A stretch of DNA of 64,000 nucleotides from Zelopaecilomyces penicillatus (lineage: Eukaryota; Ascomycota; Sordariomycetes; Hypocreales; Pseudodiploosporaceae): NCBI GenBank assembly GCA_005765155.1, contig VCCP01000003.1:5828001-5892000 (forward strand), written 5' to 3'. Of this stretch, positions 1 to 12,722 are shown piece after piece. The translations under genes were made by a program, and so were the position numbers. Every line of letters starts with the position of its first letter. The first letter of the stretch is position 1. The notes below the pieces were generated by a model. The model did no database searches. It was not told the DNA's origin and saw only the letters and a program-made list of their open reading frames with translations.

Positions 1-3000
1 CATAGATCGTCGCAGATAAAAAATGAGAAAGAATGGTTCACAGCCTGCATGACTCGGTGTTTCTGGCGAGCTGAGCGACGAAGAGCGGACTAGAAAGTCT
101 ACATGAGGTATCAATAGTGGTCGATCTTTCATTTGTTGCTTGCCGCGCCGGTGGGCTCGCTCGGGCCGACTTCTTCTTTGCTATAGTGGAAAGTAAATAG
201 TTTATACCAGAGCTTGAAAGCTCCCCGAGCAGATCATCAAGTCGAAACGTAAGATTTCTATCTCAGCATTGAGCAGTCACATTTCTGAGCCAGCTTGCCA
301 ATCAGAGTTACTTTACCTATACAGGTAGCAGGACCTACTACATAGTACAGTATGTGACCCAGGGAGTTGGGTGTGATGATGGGTTGTCAGGCAGGGGGTG
401 TCTTGTCCCAAAGGCTGGAGTTGTATGTGCCAAGCTTTGCGACAGGGCTTCAACCTGGCATCCAAGCTGCTGGACAGGTTGCCGGGACAGACTGCTGGGT
501 CCGATTGTTGGGACTCCATCGTGAAGATTTACAATGTCGTATCACCATGTCCCCGAAACCGCAACCCGAACTTTCGGGAGGACCAGACAGGTAAAGGTTG
601 GATGGAAGACAGTGCACCGTTGGTGTCAATGCTTCCGGCGCATCAATGCGGGTTTGCTCATCACCAACGCCGAACAACACAGACTTCCTGGACGCGCGGT
701 TTTGCCCGCAAAGAAAACAGAACTAAATTATGTCAGCACCCAGTGAGATAGCCAAGTTCGCCCTGACACAAAACCCACAAACGTGAGAACGACATTCGAC
801 CAGCAATTGGACAATCCATGCCTGCCTGCTTCGATGGAGGCGTTCTGTGGTTTGCGGAGTGGCGCGAGGGGCAAACAAACGGGATGCTTCCTTGTTGGCT
901 ACAATACGACGAGAGCTCCCCCTCCTCCCCCGATGGGGTCAAGACCCCCGGTCTCCGGCCCTCCATTCGGCTCGCTATTGGATGCTTGATGTGTTCGACG
1001 GGGGCGCTCGCAGCGCCTCCTTGGCCGGGGACGCCGTCGATTTATGACAGCCCCGAGCTTATCTGGGGAGTGGGAGCTTCATGGCTGCAGGAAGTTCGTT
1101 AGCGCCGCTCCTGGGAGTTTGCTGAAGGTGAAGGTATTCGCGTAGGAGCAATAAGCACATGTTTTTGACACATCATCAGATCAGATGCAACGGCCCGCTA
1201 ATATAAAGAGAAGTGACGGCGAAGGATGACTTATTGGATTTTAGCTTGTGTAGCAACATTACACTGCCAGTCATTGTTGTGATTGTGTGCGAGGTAGAAT
1301 ATGACGGCAATTTTTGGAAGTGAATGAATTCGTATTAGTTTTGTACCTTTTGGTGGTCAGCATGTAGGGCTGTGTACTAATGCTGCCGGTAGTGGCATGA
1401 GGGGTACCTGTCGAATACGACCTTTAGCAGGCTCTGACAGCTGTTCGTCTTAGGGGAGGTGGCAGGGGACTGGAGGGGGAACATTGGAAGTTTAGGGGTC
1501 CTTAGCACCCTGGAAAGCCTGACACGTGCAGCCACAGACATTGAGAGCTTGGCTTGCTTGGGCACCTATGACAGTAGGACAGGCGTGCAAGCCGTACAGC
1601 ATCTAGCGCTGACGTGCTGGGCGGAACCGATTGAAACCAGTCCCATGATGGATGATGAGCATCTCATCGAGGCCGCTTTCTCACGCGTCGGCAACCCACT
1701 CTGCCACGGCTCCAAGACACGGACAGCGGCAGACACATGACGAGGGATCTCCAGGACGGAGAAGAATACACTGTGGAATGCTGCTATTCACACTTCCGTT
1801 TTGGCCTGTTCGCCGACGGGTTTGGCTTCATATGGTGCGAATTGACGGGACAAGGATCTGGGGAGGAGGGCGCAACATGGAGTTCAATCCAGCTTCAACA
1901 CTCCGTATCTATCGCACTTTCAAAACACGCCATACCGTTGATTAGTCCAGCTTCGTGCCTACTGTATGCAGGTGATGTGGGATACTAACACCAACAAGGC
2001 AATCGACATTTCTATAGCAAACCGACGGGCAGCCCAGTTTGATGCTATTTGTGAGAGGCTGACACTATGTATCACACGGCAGCTCTCGGAGCCGAACTGC
2101 GATCGGTTTCAAATCCTCCATTTCAATTGATCTTGGCGGGTAGGTGTGCGGTTGACCTGATGCTTGCAGCATACACACACACACACACACACACACTCAG
2201 ACAAAACTTCACCGTTCACACCGACGGGGGGGGATCGTGCCAGCCCAGCCTAGCTGTGATGACGCTTGGCCCTTCCTTTATTTGTTGTCTCCTGAGACTC
2301 GAGCCTTGCGATTAAACCCGGTCTATTTGCGATCGCTTTGCAAGCAACTGTAATTAATAGGAAACCCGCAATCAATCAATTATTGATTGTCTTTGCCGTT
2401 GTAACCTCAAGCCTGGAGCACTTTCCACCAACAAAACAAACTTTGCACTAATGGGCCACACCTGACAAGCTGTCGCTGGAACGATGCCGTTATTAGCGAT
2501 CCTGGTGCCTGACATGAGTTTGGGGATGGCGGCTGGAGCTACTACGGATGTTGGGCTGTAAATTCAGGTGCTAGAGAAACCTTGCAGGATGGGACTGCGA
2601 AGTCCGTTGCCTTAGTTTGCCCATCTTGTCATGTTTGACCTGGCTCTAGCTACCATTGGTAGTAAATAATCTGCTAATACTATCCCTGATAGCAGACATT
2701 GGTAATAGATGCGACGACTACAGGTAGTTGGCGGGCACACAGTTGCGGACTTCGGCAGCTAGGGGCGGAGGCTGAGCAGGTTTGAGGCTTTGGGAGCTTT
2801 GCGAGGCCAGTGCCATTGAAAACAGAGGATGGATCCCAAATTAGTGCATCACGCGCGCTAGACTGTGCCCCTGGCCGCTGATCAGAAGCACGATTGGCAT
2901 GGCTGGATGGAGTCCTGGTGCTGGCGATCTACAGTTGATACTGACGTTGATATGGGTGTGTGTGTGTCCCTGTACAGGACAGGTAACGACCGACCAGGCT

Positions 3001-6000
3001 TAAATCCGGTTGTCCGTGTAGCCCATTCAGGCTGAAGCCGTGGTGAAATGCCGTAGGTTTTGCATTGCGAGTACGTAGGTGCATGTCATAAGTTTGCTGC
3101 TGCAAGGGATTGAGTATCATGATAGAAATGTACCTTTTCAGAAGGGAGTCCAAGTTGCTCATACGGTGTACGACGTTGTTTCTGCCGAATCATGGCAACG
3201 AGTGGATATCCGAAGCTGGCTTCCAATCACCAAGGTAGCAATGAATGCCATGTCGGTGGATAACAAGAACAAACAGAAAAAGAAAGCATGGAACAGCCGA
3301 AAAGGAAAAGAGCCCAATATGGTAATTACGTAGTAGCTAGCACACAATCTTAGGATGCTCTACACCTAATGATGATCATGAATGCGGTCTGTTGTCCTGC
3401 ATGAATCGCAGACGAGATTAGACACAGCGTCCCCGACGGCATCCTTCGAGAAGGTGTGACAAAATCCCTACAGGTCATGTATTGGATTGGAAAAGTAGTT
3501 GTAATGAAATGCAATTCAATGTACCTGACACAGAATCTCGATCCAAGGGAGCTTTGTTGTGGGGGGCCAAAAGAAGCTATGGCTTGAAGTGCGGTCCGAC
3601 AGCCCGTTCACCGTTTGCTGAGAAAACCTGGTTTCAGGGGGGGGTTCTTCAACAGGCGTGCCGATCTTGCAAAGAAGTTTCATCAAGCACGATCAGAGGA
3701 TTCCTTGACGATGACGACGAGACAGCAAGAAATCAGGCAGGTTGAGCATATCATTCTTTCAACAAGACTAATAAAAACTCGGCTACTAAGAAAGGATGTC
3801 AAACTCTCTGTTTTGCCACCGGCAGCTGGGTTGTAGTGTGAGTGCTTGTAGGCCAGGCAAGGGTGTGTATGGGATGTCTACCAACGAGTCTCTAGTGATG
3901 GGTCACATCCACCCCTTACCTCCACCCCCCAGCGTGTTGTTGGACGCAGAACATCAAAGGGAAATAAAGACCAAAAACAAAAATGAAAACGACGAAAAGA
4001 GAAGGAGGTGGCATAGAGGAAAGGAAAAAGAAAGAATAGGCCGGCAGGTCGCGTGGGATCGTGTCGGACTTTTGGCATTGACATGATGCCACCATCAAAG
4101 ATGTTGTGAGGTTTTTTTAACATTACGGCGGCGTTTGGCAAGCCACAAGCGGGTGTCCACCTATGCGCCCCCTTTTTAATCATTGATTCATTACATATGG
4201 TTCTCATGCACGAAAGAAAGCCCCCCCTCTCTACCGGATGGATGAATGTGTTGACGCCTCTTTTCTGTACGGATTGGGATTGGGGAAGTTGTGCTGATTG
4301 TATTATGCTTATGATAGTAATAAGCTGTAAACTGTACGAAGCACCGAGCTACGTATGGCTGTGGTTATGCTGAAGGATGTTGCGTGCATCAGTGCAGCGC
4401 ATGCATACATACATACCTTACCTTATACAATGTAACGGTATAAAAATAACAATCAAATTTTCGCACAGGCATGACTCTCATTTAATCAACAGTGAAATTG
4501 GGTATTTTTGTCTCTCTCATGTGGCACAGCAGCACACAAGTTGCTTGTCACAGTCCTTTTCTTTACTACCATCATCTTCTGCTCTCGTCTCGCTTCACCA
4601 ACTGGGCGTGAGTTCCGTAGCAGGCAGGCAGGCAGGCAAGCGAGTAGGCTACTCTGCCTAGTGATGGGTCCCTAGGCAGGGCTCGGAATGATACTCTGGC
4701 CCACTGCGAGTGTCACTCTCTGGGGTGAATGCTCCTCTTCTGACGCTCCAACCTAACAACGGCAAGGGAAAAGGGCTGGCAGGGCTGGCGGAGAGGCCCT
4801 GTTCGGTTTGGTTGTTTTGGACGGACGGACACACATCAGTGCAAGTGGACGATCAATTGCGCTCGTGCAGCCCATCCATTCAACTACCGCGGCTGTCATT
4901 GATGGAGGGAATGCTCCCAGGCCAGGCCTGCAAATAGCTGCCAATACCTGTAGCCGGAGCACTACCAGCGACTGTTATTACCTACGACTTCCATTGCAGT
5001 GCCCACTCACACTATAGCACGGTGAAGTGCCTAGGTGATTTCACACCGTCGGGTCAGTGGCCTATCTATCGCTGGACCTCCTGTACCACCTGTCAGATCC
5101 CTTGCACCCACCACAACCAACACGCAACCATCAGCAGCAGCATCACCACCCAACAGCACCAGCACCAGCACCAACGCCAGCGCCAGCGCCAGCGCCAATA
5201 CCAATACAAACACCAACCACTCACCATCACCACCATCTGCACCCCACTCTCACCCATCATCATACTCCACCCGCCATCCACACACCACCACAACCCGACT
5301 CACAGACCACTTGCATGTCCTCCCCCCCCATGCCGGCTCATAGCTCGTGCTGGTTAGTCACTTGGCTAACCCTCCTAGTCGGCCAGACAGCCTGGCCAGC
5401 GGCCGATCGAACTCCCCAAGCGGCCCTAAAGCGCCCAGAAGACACGGTCCGAGCACCCCGAAAAAGGCACCCTGTTTCAGACCGGCCAACCACATTGGCT
5501 GCTGGCCGGGCTTGCAAGACGCCCTGTTGCCTCACTACGACATGCTCACCATGCTTCTTGGAGTCTAGCCTGGCCCTGTCTGGCTTCGTCTAATTGCTCT
5601 CAACGGCTCAGCTGCAGATCCACCCGGTTTGGATGGCGGGATATGTCGCGGGCGTGGAATCTCTGGAAGGTGGGTAAGACTTCTACGAGTGAGTGCCTGA
5701 CCACTGGCCAAGCAGGGAGGGGGGCTACCAGACTGACTGCTTCCATTCAAATATACTTTGCCTCATGGCCATCCACATCTCGGCCACTGTGTGCTCTCAC
5801 ATCTTCCCCCCCCTCCGTCGGGAACTACTACGCCACCAGAGCGGGATTAGGGACAACGAATGATCATGCTCAGTGTGCTGGCTGTGTGAAGATTTTGGAC
5901 CTCTCGAATCGCTTCCTTTTTCTTCCCTTCTTCCGTCCTTCCATTGTTCCCTTCGCCATTCCCTCGCTCTCGACGCCCGCTGTATCTACTTGTTCGGCCC

Positions 6001-6236
6001 CAATTCGATCCGTTCGCTCGCTCTTGGTGTGCCGAACCGCCAAGCTTCTTATTCGCCAACTCACCATCAAACTACATTAACACACTTGAATTCGAATTCT
6101 GAAGACGATCCTCTCACGCTCAACGCCCTTGGGGCTTTCTCCAAGTGGCTCCCTAAGCGACCGCCATGCCACGACAATTGGAGGTGTCAACTCTGCATCG
6201 ACTGTCGCTTGACCTTCAGCGACACAAGCGCCGTCA
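1..6236. other. Gene-free upstream region with simple repeats
   Basis: No reading frame here has a recognisable domain, signal peptide or convincing splice structure. The short open frames are mostly overlapping, low-complexity or antisense to each other. Visible structure includes an (AC)n run near 2173-2196, four AGGC units near 4621-4637, a CAG/CCA-rich low-complexity stretch at about 5120-5330, and C/T-rich DNA at 5920-5990 just before the GPCR gene. The last kilobase is the likely promoter and 5' leader of that gene. The long gene-free leader is compatible with a heavily regulated receptor gene, but that is inference. Confidence 0.6.
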
Positions 6237-7899
6237 ATGCCCGCCATCATCATCATGCCTCACGAACTAATACCCGAAGGTCAGACCTACCACCCTCTGT
6301 CACCGTCTCTTCGCAGCGGGCTCATGGCCATATCCGTCCTCGCCTTGATATCATTTATTGTTTCAGCGACATTGTTTTTCTACCTCACATACAAGCTAGT
6401 GGCATGGCACTTCTTCGTTCGGCGGCGATGCAAGACGTTGAAAAGGGAGCAGCAGCAACGAAAACAGCTACAGGAAGAGGAAGAGGAGCGACAACGGCAG
6501 ATGGAGGATCGAGATGCTGAAATGCAGGAGCACCATAAACGAGACTCCGCCCAAGAGGCCATGGACTTTACCCTCGGTATCGACGGCATATTTACAAAGG
6601 GACAGACACTGCCCCCAAAACCACAGACACCGGATAAGCCCGTTTCTCAACAACACATGCCCGAAAAATGTCATCAAATTAAACCCTACAGCAGCCCACC
6701 CAATCAGTTTCTCCTCCTAATCTACAATCTCCTCCTGGCCGATCTGCATCAGGGCATGGCCTTTGCGCTGAATGCTTCCTGGCTGAGGCGTGACGGCATC
6801 ATGGTGGGCACGCCAACGTGTTGGACGCAGGGATTTTTCGTATCCACCGGAGATTTAGGCTCGAGCATGTTCATCACCCTGATTGCTATTCATACATACA
6901 TGTCCGTGGTTTTAGGCTATCGGCCATCCCAGAAAACAGTATATAACGCCATCATTTCCGTCTGGATATTTGTTTATGTCATCTCACTTATTCCTATTGG
7001 CACGACACGCAACGGCGCTGCAGTGGGAGGGTTCTTTGTGAGAGCCGGTAGTTGGGTATGTGCTGATTCCGATTTTTCCTCCCCCATCGCCGCCCTTGGT
7101 CTTCAGTATAACGTATTTTTGGTGTCATTTGCTAATCGGTTGTTTTCTGTTGCAGTGTTGGATAAATAAGGAGTACGAAAATATCCGTCTTTTGACGCAT
7201 TATCTCTGGATATTCCTTGCTCTTGCCACCACCTCTGGTCTCTATATTGCCATTTTTTTCTCACTACGTCGACAAGGGTGTGGCAAGGGCTTGAATGGAG
7301 ATCCGCAGGCACCGCGCGCAATGGGCCATAACCCAGCCTTTTTAATCTATCCAATCATATACGTAACATGCACATTGCCGCTTGCAACCGGCCGTGTGGC
7401 CACGATGGCAGGTGGAGAAGTTCCGCTTGGCTACTTTTGTTTCGCCGGTGCATTGATTTCATTCAACGGGTTTTTCGACTGCTTGCTTTTCGGCACGACA
7501 CGTCAAGCTATCATCTTTGCCTCGAAATATGATGTTGATGCGGAAGATACGGGCGTGGATACGATTGCATTTTTAAAGACACCTACAACGCGACGATACG
7601 GGAACATGATTTGGATTCAAGGCGGAGGTGCAAGACGGCAACCCGACGGCAAGTCTGCGGGCGGTTGGTGGTCATGGCAGCGATTAGCCGGACAACCAGA
7701 CTCGAGATCTGTCAGAGAACGGAACCGAGGCGCCAGCCAAGAATCGCTCAGAGGTCCAGGCATACAAATGGACATGGTTACGAGCGTGGTGGTAGAGGTG
7801 GATGAGGATAAAGAGACCGATCTTAGATACCCAGAACCGGCAGCAAGTGCCAGCTCATCGGTCAACAGCACCGAGAGAGAATTTTCCAGAACCATCTGA
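6237..7899 (+). CDS. Git3-like seven-transmembrane G protein-coupled receptor
   Basis: This gene encodes a plasma-membrane receptor of the fungal nutrient-sensing Git3/GprC-like type, which signals through a G-alpha protein to cAMP. There are two exons, 6237-7055 and 7156-7899, with a 100-nt intron GTATGT...TTGCAG in phase 0, giving 520 residues. TM1 is at about residues 28-58. A very charged Glu/Gln/Arg-rich cytoplasmic linker follows at about 61-155. TM2 carries the family-like segment NQFLLLIYNLLLADLHQG at about 156-173, and TM3 and TM4 follow. The splice joins GSW to CWINKEYENIRLL, so TM5-TM7 come from exon 2. The C-tail is Ser/Arg rich and probably a phosphorylation target. A second in-frame Met at 6255 is an alternative start. 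The family call rests on recalled motifs; the seven-TM topology is clear. The ligand cannot be read from the sequence. Confidence 0.82.
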
Positions 7900-9571
7900 T
7901 GGATGGCAGGAAAAAAGACAGAGACGGCTGACTAAAGAAGCGATTTGTATATTTTAATAATTTATGATGAACAAATGAAGAAACCAGAGCTCAAAGGCTC
8001 TTTTTTACTGTTACAATGCTGGTACTGCGCGCAAAGTTTCCACCGTGTTTGAAGATTCCAAAGCTAAATCACCACCCATTTGCCTGATGATGCCTACTTG
8101 CTTTGACCTAAACTCGGACGCACCTTATTACTCCTTACCGTACGGGACATCGTAATCGTAATCCTTGCCAGCTGAGGCCCATAACCTTCCCAACAACGTA
8201 GCTTCGCTCGTGACTGAAGAATGCTGCGGCATCCTTTCGCCCAGGTAGATGGGAAGGATTCAAGGATTCAAGGATTCAAGGACAGGGGCGGGGCGTCTCC
8301 ACTTCCCCAAAGACACCAGTTCCCAAAGTCATAATAACGGCGCTGCGAGTAATCCAGGGTTGCATGGATCCTTTTTTCCCAGGATGGGGGGTTCATGGGG
8401 AGAAAAGGTAGGGGGGTAAAAAGAAAGAGACTTGACACACACACACACAACATTGGTAAGCAGAACAGCCTGCCTGTCTAGCAAAGACATGCCAGGGGGG
8501 CGGAAGTGAGTTACGACTAGCGCAGCCCACGGCGATGGCACGATGCCACCATCAGCAACCGTTGGGATTGCTCATCGCTGATTGCTCATTGACTGAGGAA
8601 GAGGGCGGAACGGAGAAGAGTGGGTGGACAAAACAACGGAACGGCACAAAGGGGGAAGGGGATACGACGGAGATGGGGCAAAGAACGGGCGTCTTGTTTA
8701 ACTTGTTTGCGTGATTCCATGTTACTCGCGTCATCATTAGGAAGCAGTATTCACACACGGATTACCTACAGTATTGTTACCAAGCTACGATGCGACATAA
8801 ATCCAGGGTCGTTTTCTGTCTCTCCTCGGAAGATGAGCTTTCCATGAGGCTAAAGTGGCCGGAAACCCACCCAGTCCCCTCCTTCTTGCCTACCATTTTA
8901 CCTTTTACCCGTCAATTGCCGTTTTTGTCGACTGGTAGGTCCGTACGGAGTACATACATACGAGTATAATACATAAGGGGTGGGCTGTAGGTTTTGGGGG
9001 GGTAATATTATGCTTGCTTGCCTGGGGTCAAAAAGTCGAATTACAAGGAGGCATGACACACCTACGTAGTAGGTAGGGTTGGCGAATTTGCTGCAGCAAG
9101 GGGGTGCGTGTGTGTCGGGTCCAGAAGAACCAGAACGATCCATTTGCATCGTAGTTTTGGGGGGGAAAGCCCGGGGACCAAACCAAACCCTCGGGGACCA
9201 ACATCAATCAGTTCTGCGAGGCTGAATGGAAGCACTGGGGTGAGAAAGACGGCTGCCTACTATTGGACGGAAAGGTGCATGTTCTTATGATAATGTTTTT
9301 TTGGTGTTTGACTACGGCGCTGGTAGGGCATTGTTTGCGAGTAATGGGTTGGTGGATTTAGCCTGCCCAGGTGTGAAAAATCGAACAGTAAATAGCTCGA
9401 TTTGGGAGGTCCGCATCACTTTTAGACTGGTGTGACTCGTAAGAGCATGCTTTTCGCTGAATAACGAGGCCGGGCTTGGCACAAACCGTTGGACAACCCT
9501 TGATCCATGGATGGATGGTAAGGGGGGAAAGAAAGGGTCCTCCTCTAGTGAATTGACAGATGATAGATGAC

Positions 9572-9587
9572 GGGGGGGGGGGGGGGG
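9572..9587 (+). repeat. Poly-G tract (16 G)
   Basis: An uninterrupted mononucleotide G run in gene-free DNA. It is slippage-prone and could stack as a quadruplex. Exact length may be affected by sequencing. Confidence 0.9.
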
Positions 9588-10205
9588 AACGCGGACCTGA
9601 AGCAAACAAATAACACGCACTGAGCACATGGCAGTCCCAGCACATTGAAAAAGGGACGTGTGTGGTATTTGTTGCCCAGAGGAACTGGAACGGCCAGCCG
9701 CCCGCCCGTTCAGCCGTGCCGGTAGATCACGCTCGGGTGTTGGAAAGACGAGAGAGAGAGAGATTAATTATCGCCTGTGGAAAGGCATATTACCCGAAAT
9801 AACCCAACGAACCCAAAACCTTAAGATACCTGAATTATTAATGCTCGAGCGTCGTCACCAGGAACCTTCGCTGGCTGGCTGGCTGGCTGGCCAGGTTTAA
9901 GTTGATTCCCCCGCGGAGAACGATCGAAATGAAATTGGTGGCTCAAATGGGCACACAATGCGATCTAACCAAGAATAGCTCAATTACTTGTAGGTGGTGT
10001 GTACTGTACTGTACTGTATACCAACGGTTTTTAATGGGCGTTCGGGCTAAATTCATGCCGCTGTTCTGTGTGTAAATATTATTACTGTTATAATGAATAG
10101 TTGCTTTGAGTAGGTCGATTTGGTGCACGCGCGCTGCGATGAACACCGTGTGTATGTTTCGGCTATTCGGCTATACGCAGCCGAATGTGTAAAAATAGGG
10201 GAAAT

Positions 10206-10224
10206 GGGGGGGGGGGGGGGGGGG
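10206..10224 (+). repeat. Poly-G tract (19 G)
   Basis: An uninterrupted G run about 430 bp upstream of the tRNA gene, similar to the one at 9572. Exact length may be affected by sequencing. Confidence 0.9.
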
Positions 10225-10655
10225 AATGTAAGAAAAGAGATGGAAATGGCGTGTAGTAGTGGCCGCCCTTGTTGTTGTTGATGATGATGATGAAGTTGGA
10301 ATCATAATGATGAGTCGTTGGTGGGGGGAATGATGGGGGCGGCCGGAGGAGAAGCGGACTAATTATGGAAAGTGAGTGAAACAAATCACCCAAGTAAAAG
10401 GAAAGAAATGCCTGATATTGAAGGGCCGCGGCCCCTGTGGGGGATTGATCTCCATTGGGTAAAGGGATGGAGAGGGTGACTGCCGGGGGACTTGGGTCTA
10501 GACGGTTGAAAATGCGGAGGTAGCGGGAGATTGAAATGATGCTTTGTTGGTGTTGCTGGGTGTTGTGCTAAATGAGAGGTGTTGCGATATATCTGGGCCA
10601 TGGATAGCGTTGAAGCTACACAATGATTATTTTGAACACTCTTCGTCATCCAAGA

Positions 10656-10819
10656 GTCTTCGTGGCCCAGTTGGTTAGCGCGTCAGTCTCGTTAGTCATC
10701 CCCATTCTCTACTCAGTCACTCAGCAGCGTTGCTAACAATCCCGATAGATATCACAGTATGTGACTCGAATACAGTTCGGGATATCTGAAGGTCGTGAGT
10801 TCGAGCCTCACCGAGGACA
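10656..10819 (+). tRNA. Intron-containing tRNA, probably tRNA-Thr(CGT)
   Basis: The acceptor stem GTCTTCG (10656-10662) pairs with CGAGGAC (10812-10818), with one G.U pair, followed by discriminator A. The D arm is GCCC-AGTTGGTTA-GCGC. The T arm is GTGAG-TTCGAGC-CTCAC, a perfect stem with a consensus TTCGA loop. The anticodon arm begins TCAGT-CTCGT and resumes at about 10784 with ATCTGA, so an intron of about 90 nt sits after the anticodon. The anticodon reads CGT (Thr) in this fold. Position 37 would be T instead of the usual purine, so the exact splice point and identity are uncertain. A six-T Pol III terminator lies at 10823-10828. Confidence 0.75.
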
Positions 10820-10822
10820 TTC

Positions 10823-10828
10823 TTTTTT
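10823..10828 (+). terminator. Pol III T6 terminator of the tRNA gene
   Basis: Six T residues begin four bases after the discriminator base of the tRNA at 10656-10819, the expected position for RNA polymerase III termination. Confidence 0.75.
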
Positions 10829-11850
10829 GTCTTTTTGGACAATTTGTCAATGCATTTTGTTGGCCACTATTGAAAGCGATATTGATGCAGATGTTTATTA
10901 TGAGAAATCTGTGTTCTTTGGGGCTTCCCTCACTACAATGAATGGTCTTCTACTCTGTATTTATGGATAGATACGCCGACTTTCTTATTCACACATTGGC
11001 CTGTAAATGGGACCTTATCTTCAAATATCGTTCCAGTTTTTTGGGAATCTAGAATCCTGAAATAGGTATAGTATAGTCCATAGTAAGATCTTCTACAGAG
11101 GAACTAAATTTCTTGGCTGATTTTGAATCTTACATTTATCTGTTATTTGCTTCTTCTCTCTTTTTTGTTTCTTTCGCTTCGTTTGCTACCCCGATGGTGG
11201 TGTTGTGGCTCAGACCACCGGCGGGCGCGGCGTCATGGGCTTGTGAATAGCGGAGAATTCCAGCTGGACAGGCCTCTGAGACTAGAATGGAGTAAATTGG
11301 CCATCAGCATGAACCTCGGCGAAGTTAGCAGCACCATAAAATGCAATTTTTGCTGTGACTGAGTGAACTGCTGGGAGCCGGATATTACCAGGCAATATAA
11401 GACCTGACGAGTTAGAGAGTGCGCTACCCCTCATATTACACACGCAAAGACGCGCTAATGACAGCTTGGTTGAGCTTGTTTGGTTCAACAATGAGAAGTA
11501 ACTTGGCAACTTGGCAGGATTTGTTCAAGTGTTGATGAGTTGGCCAAGACATGTCTTTGTGAGATGCCCTGCTCGTAAAAAGGAACAACATGTACGAAGA
11601 GAAGGGTTGTTGTGCACCAGTTGTGCTGGCATATGACGTCTGGAGCTACCCACAAGTGGTGCTAGTTTCAGCTGAACACTGCATCGACCTATAGAGACGT
11701 CATAGCAGTTTACCCCTCCATGAGTGCGAGTGCAAACCACAAAACGGACAGCTTGCTGAGCTGGAGGACACTTCCATAGCAACTCTTCCTTGTAACAGAA
11801 CCACCAGACAGCAACCCATATCGCATTCCGCAGAAAGACAACCCGCAAAC
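10829..11850. other. Intergenic region before the Asn-rich gene
   Basis: No supported gene. It probably holds the promoter of the small stress-type gene that starts at 11851. No distinctive repeat or RNA gene was seen. Confidence 0.55.
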
Positions 11851-12402
11851 ATGGATGATTTTCTCAACAAAGTCGTAGGAGGGGCCAGCGGCAACAACAA
11901 TAACAACAATAACAATAACAATGACAACTTCAACAACAACGACAACAACAGCTCTGGCTTCAGCAACCAGGGAGAGCAGAGACCGAGCGGCGGTAGTGGA
12001 GGCGGCCTGATGGACACAATCAGCAGCTTCACCGGCGGCAACAAGAACAACAACAATAATGGTGGAAACCAGGGCCAGAGCAGCAGCGGCGGCGGTGGCT
12101 TCATGGACAAGATCAACAGTCTTGCTGGCGGCGGCGCGAAGGGTGAGGAGAACGAGGATGCTCTCGACAAAGGTGCGTAAGCCTGCAACTATTATACGAT
12201 GTATTTTTTACTAACACCGTGACCTTTAACAGCCGTCGACTATGTGCAGGAGAAATTCCTCGGCCAGGGCGACCAGAGCAACGAGTCTGCTGTCGAGCAG
12301 GCCAAGGACGAGGCCATCTCGGACTTTATCCGTGACAAGTACAAGACCTCTACCGGCAAGGACTTTCCCGTTGGTGACAAGGGCCACAACATGGGTAACT
12401 GA
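11851..12402 (+). CDS. Asn/Gly-rich Ddr48-like stress-responsive protein
   Basis: This gene has two exons, 11851-12172 and 12233-12402, with a 60-nt intron (GTGCGTAAG donor, TTAACAG acceptor) in phase 1. The product is 163 residues. It starts MDDFLNKVVGGASG and continues with polyasparagine (residues about 15-33), two Gly/Ser-rich spacers, and two related amphipathic segments, LMDTISSF and FMDKINSL. The C-terminal 55 residues are conserved-looking, with motifs VDYVQEKFLGQGDQSNES and ISDFIRDKYK. Fungal proteins of this layout are usually named DNA damage-responsive protein 48-like; the biochemical role is poorly defined. There is no signal peptide or transmembrane segment. The reading frame beyond exon 1 is supported by the intron and by conserved-looking codons. 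The polyleucine frame on the other strand is its shadow. Confidence 0.8.
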
Positions 12403-12722
12403 TGGGCATGGGGAATCATAACAATGAAAAAATAAGATATAATAAATACACACTGTTTGGGTTGATTTCTCGTCATGTATTCTGACACTTGGTGAGGCTC
12501 GTCTCGGTGGGTTGGGCTGCGGGGAAGTGGCTATTGGGAAGCCAACGTGAGGGGTGCGTAATGCCAAGACTGCGTGTAGTATTGGGAGGGATTTGTTTAT
12601 GCCCACTTACGAGAAATGACTACGATGTGAACAAAATAAAGAATTGAATCATGTCAAACTTTATTTACAAGATGATATATACTAAGGTCTCCATCAATAT
12701 GCTGCTTATGCAATGATCCTCA
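12403..12722. other. Short convergent 3' intergenic region
   Basis: This 320-bp AT-rich stretch separates the stop of the plus-strand Asn-rich gene from the stop of the minus-strand methyltransferase. It probably contains both polyadenylation regions. No gene is seen. Confidence 0.6.

Larger units (their letters stand above)
7900..10655. other. Intergenic region with two long G-runs
   Basis: No supported gene lies here. The stretch contains triple GGATTCAA units near 8256-8280, a short CA run near 8437-8449, an uninterrupted run of 16 G at 9572-9587, and a run of 19 G at 10206-10224. The G-runs are the most obvious structural feature and could form G-quadruplexes or be sites of replication slippage. 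The open frames overlapping them translate to low-complexity Pro or Gly and are not credible proteins. Confidence 0.6.

Noticed and set aside
5120..5330. CRISPR-like or ordered repeat array
   Set aside because: The repeats are short trinucleotide-type low complexity without spacers; CRISPR is not expected in a fungal genome.
5022..5593. Overlapping open frames of up to 178 codons rich in Pro, His, Gln and Thr
   Set aside because: They arise from a CAG/CCA/CAC low-complexity tract open in several frames on both strands, with no domain or splice logic.
11700..12188. 162-codon minus-strand frame with poly-Leu stretches
   Set aside because: Antisense to the polyasparagine codons of the Ddr48-like gene.
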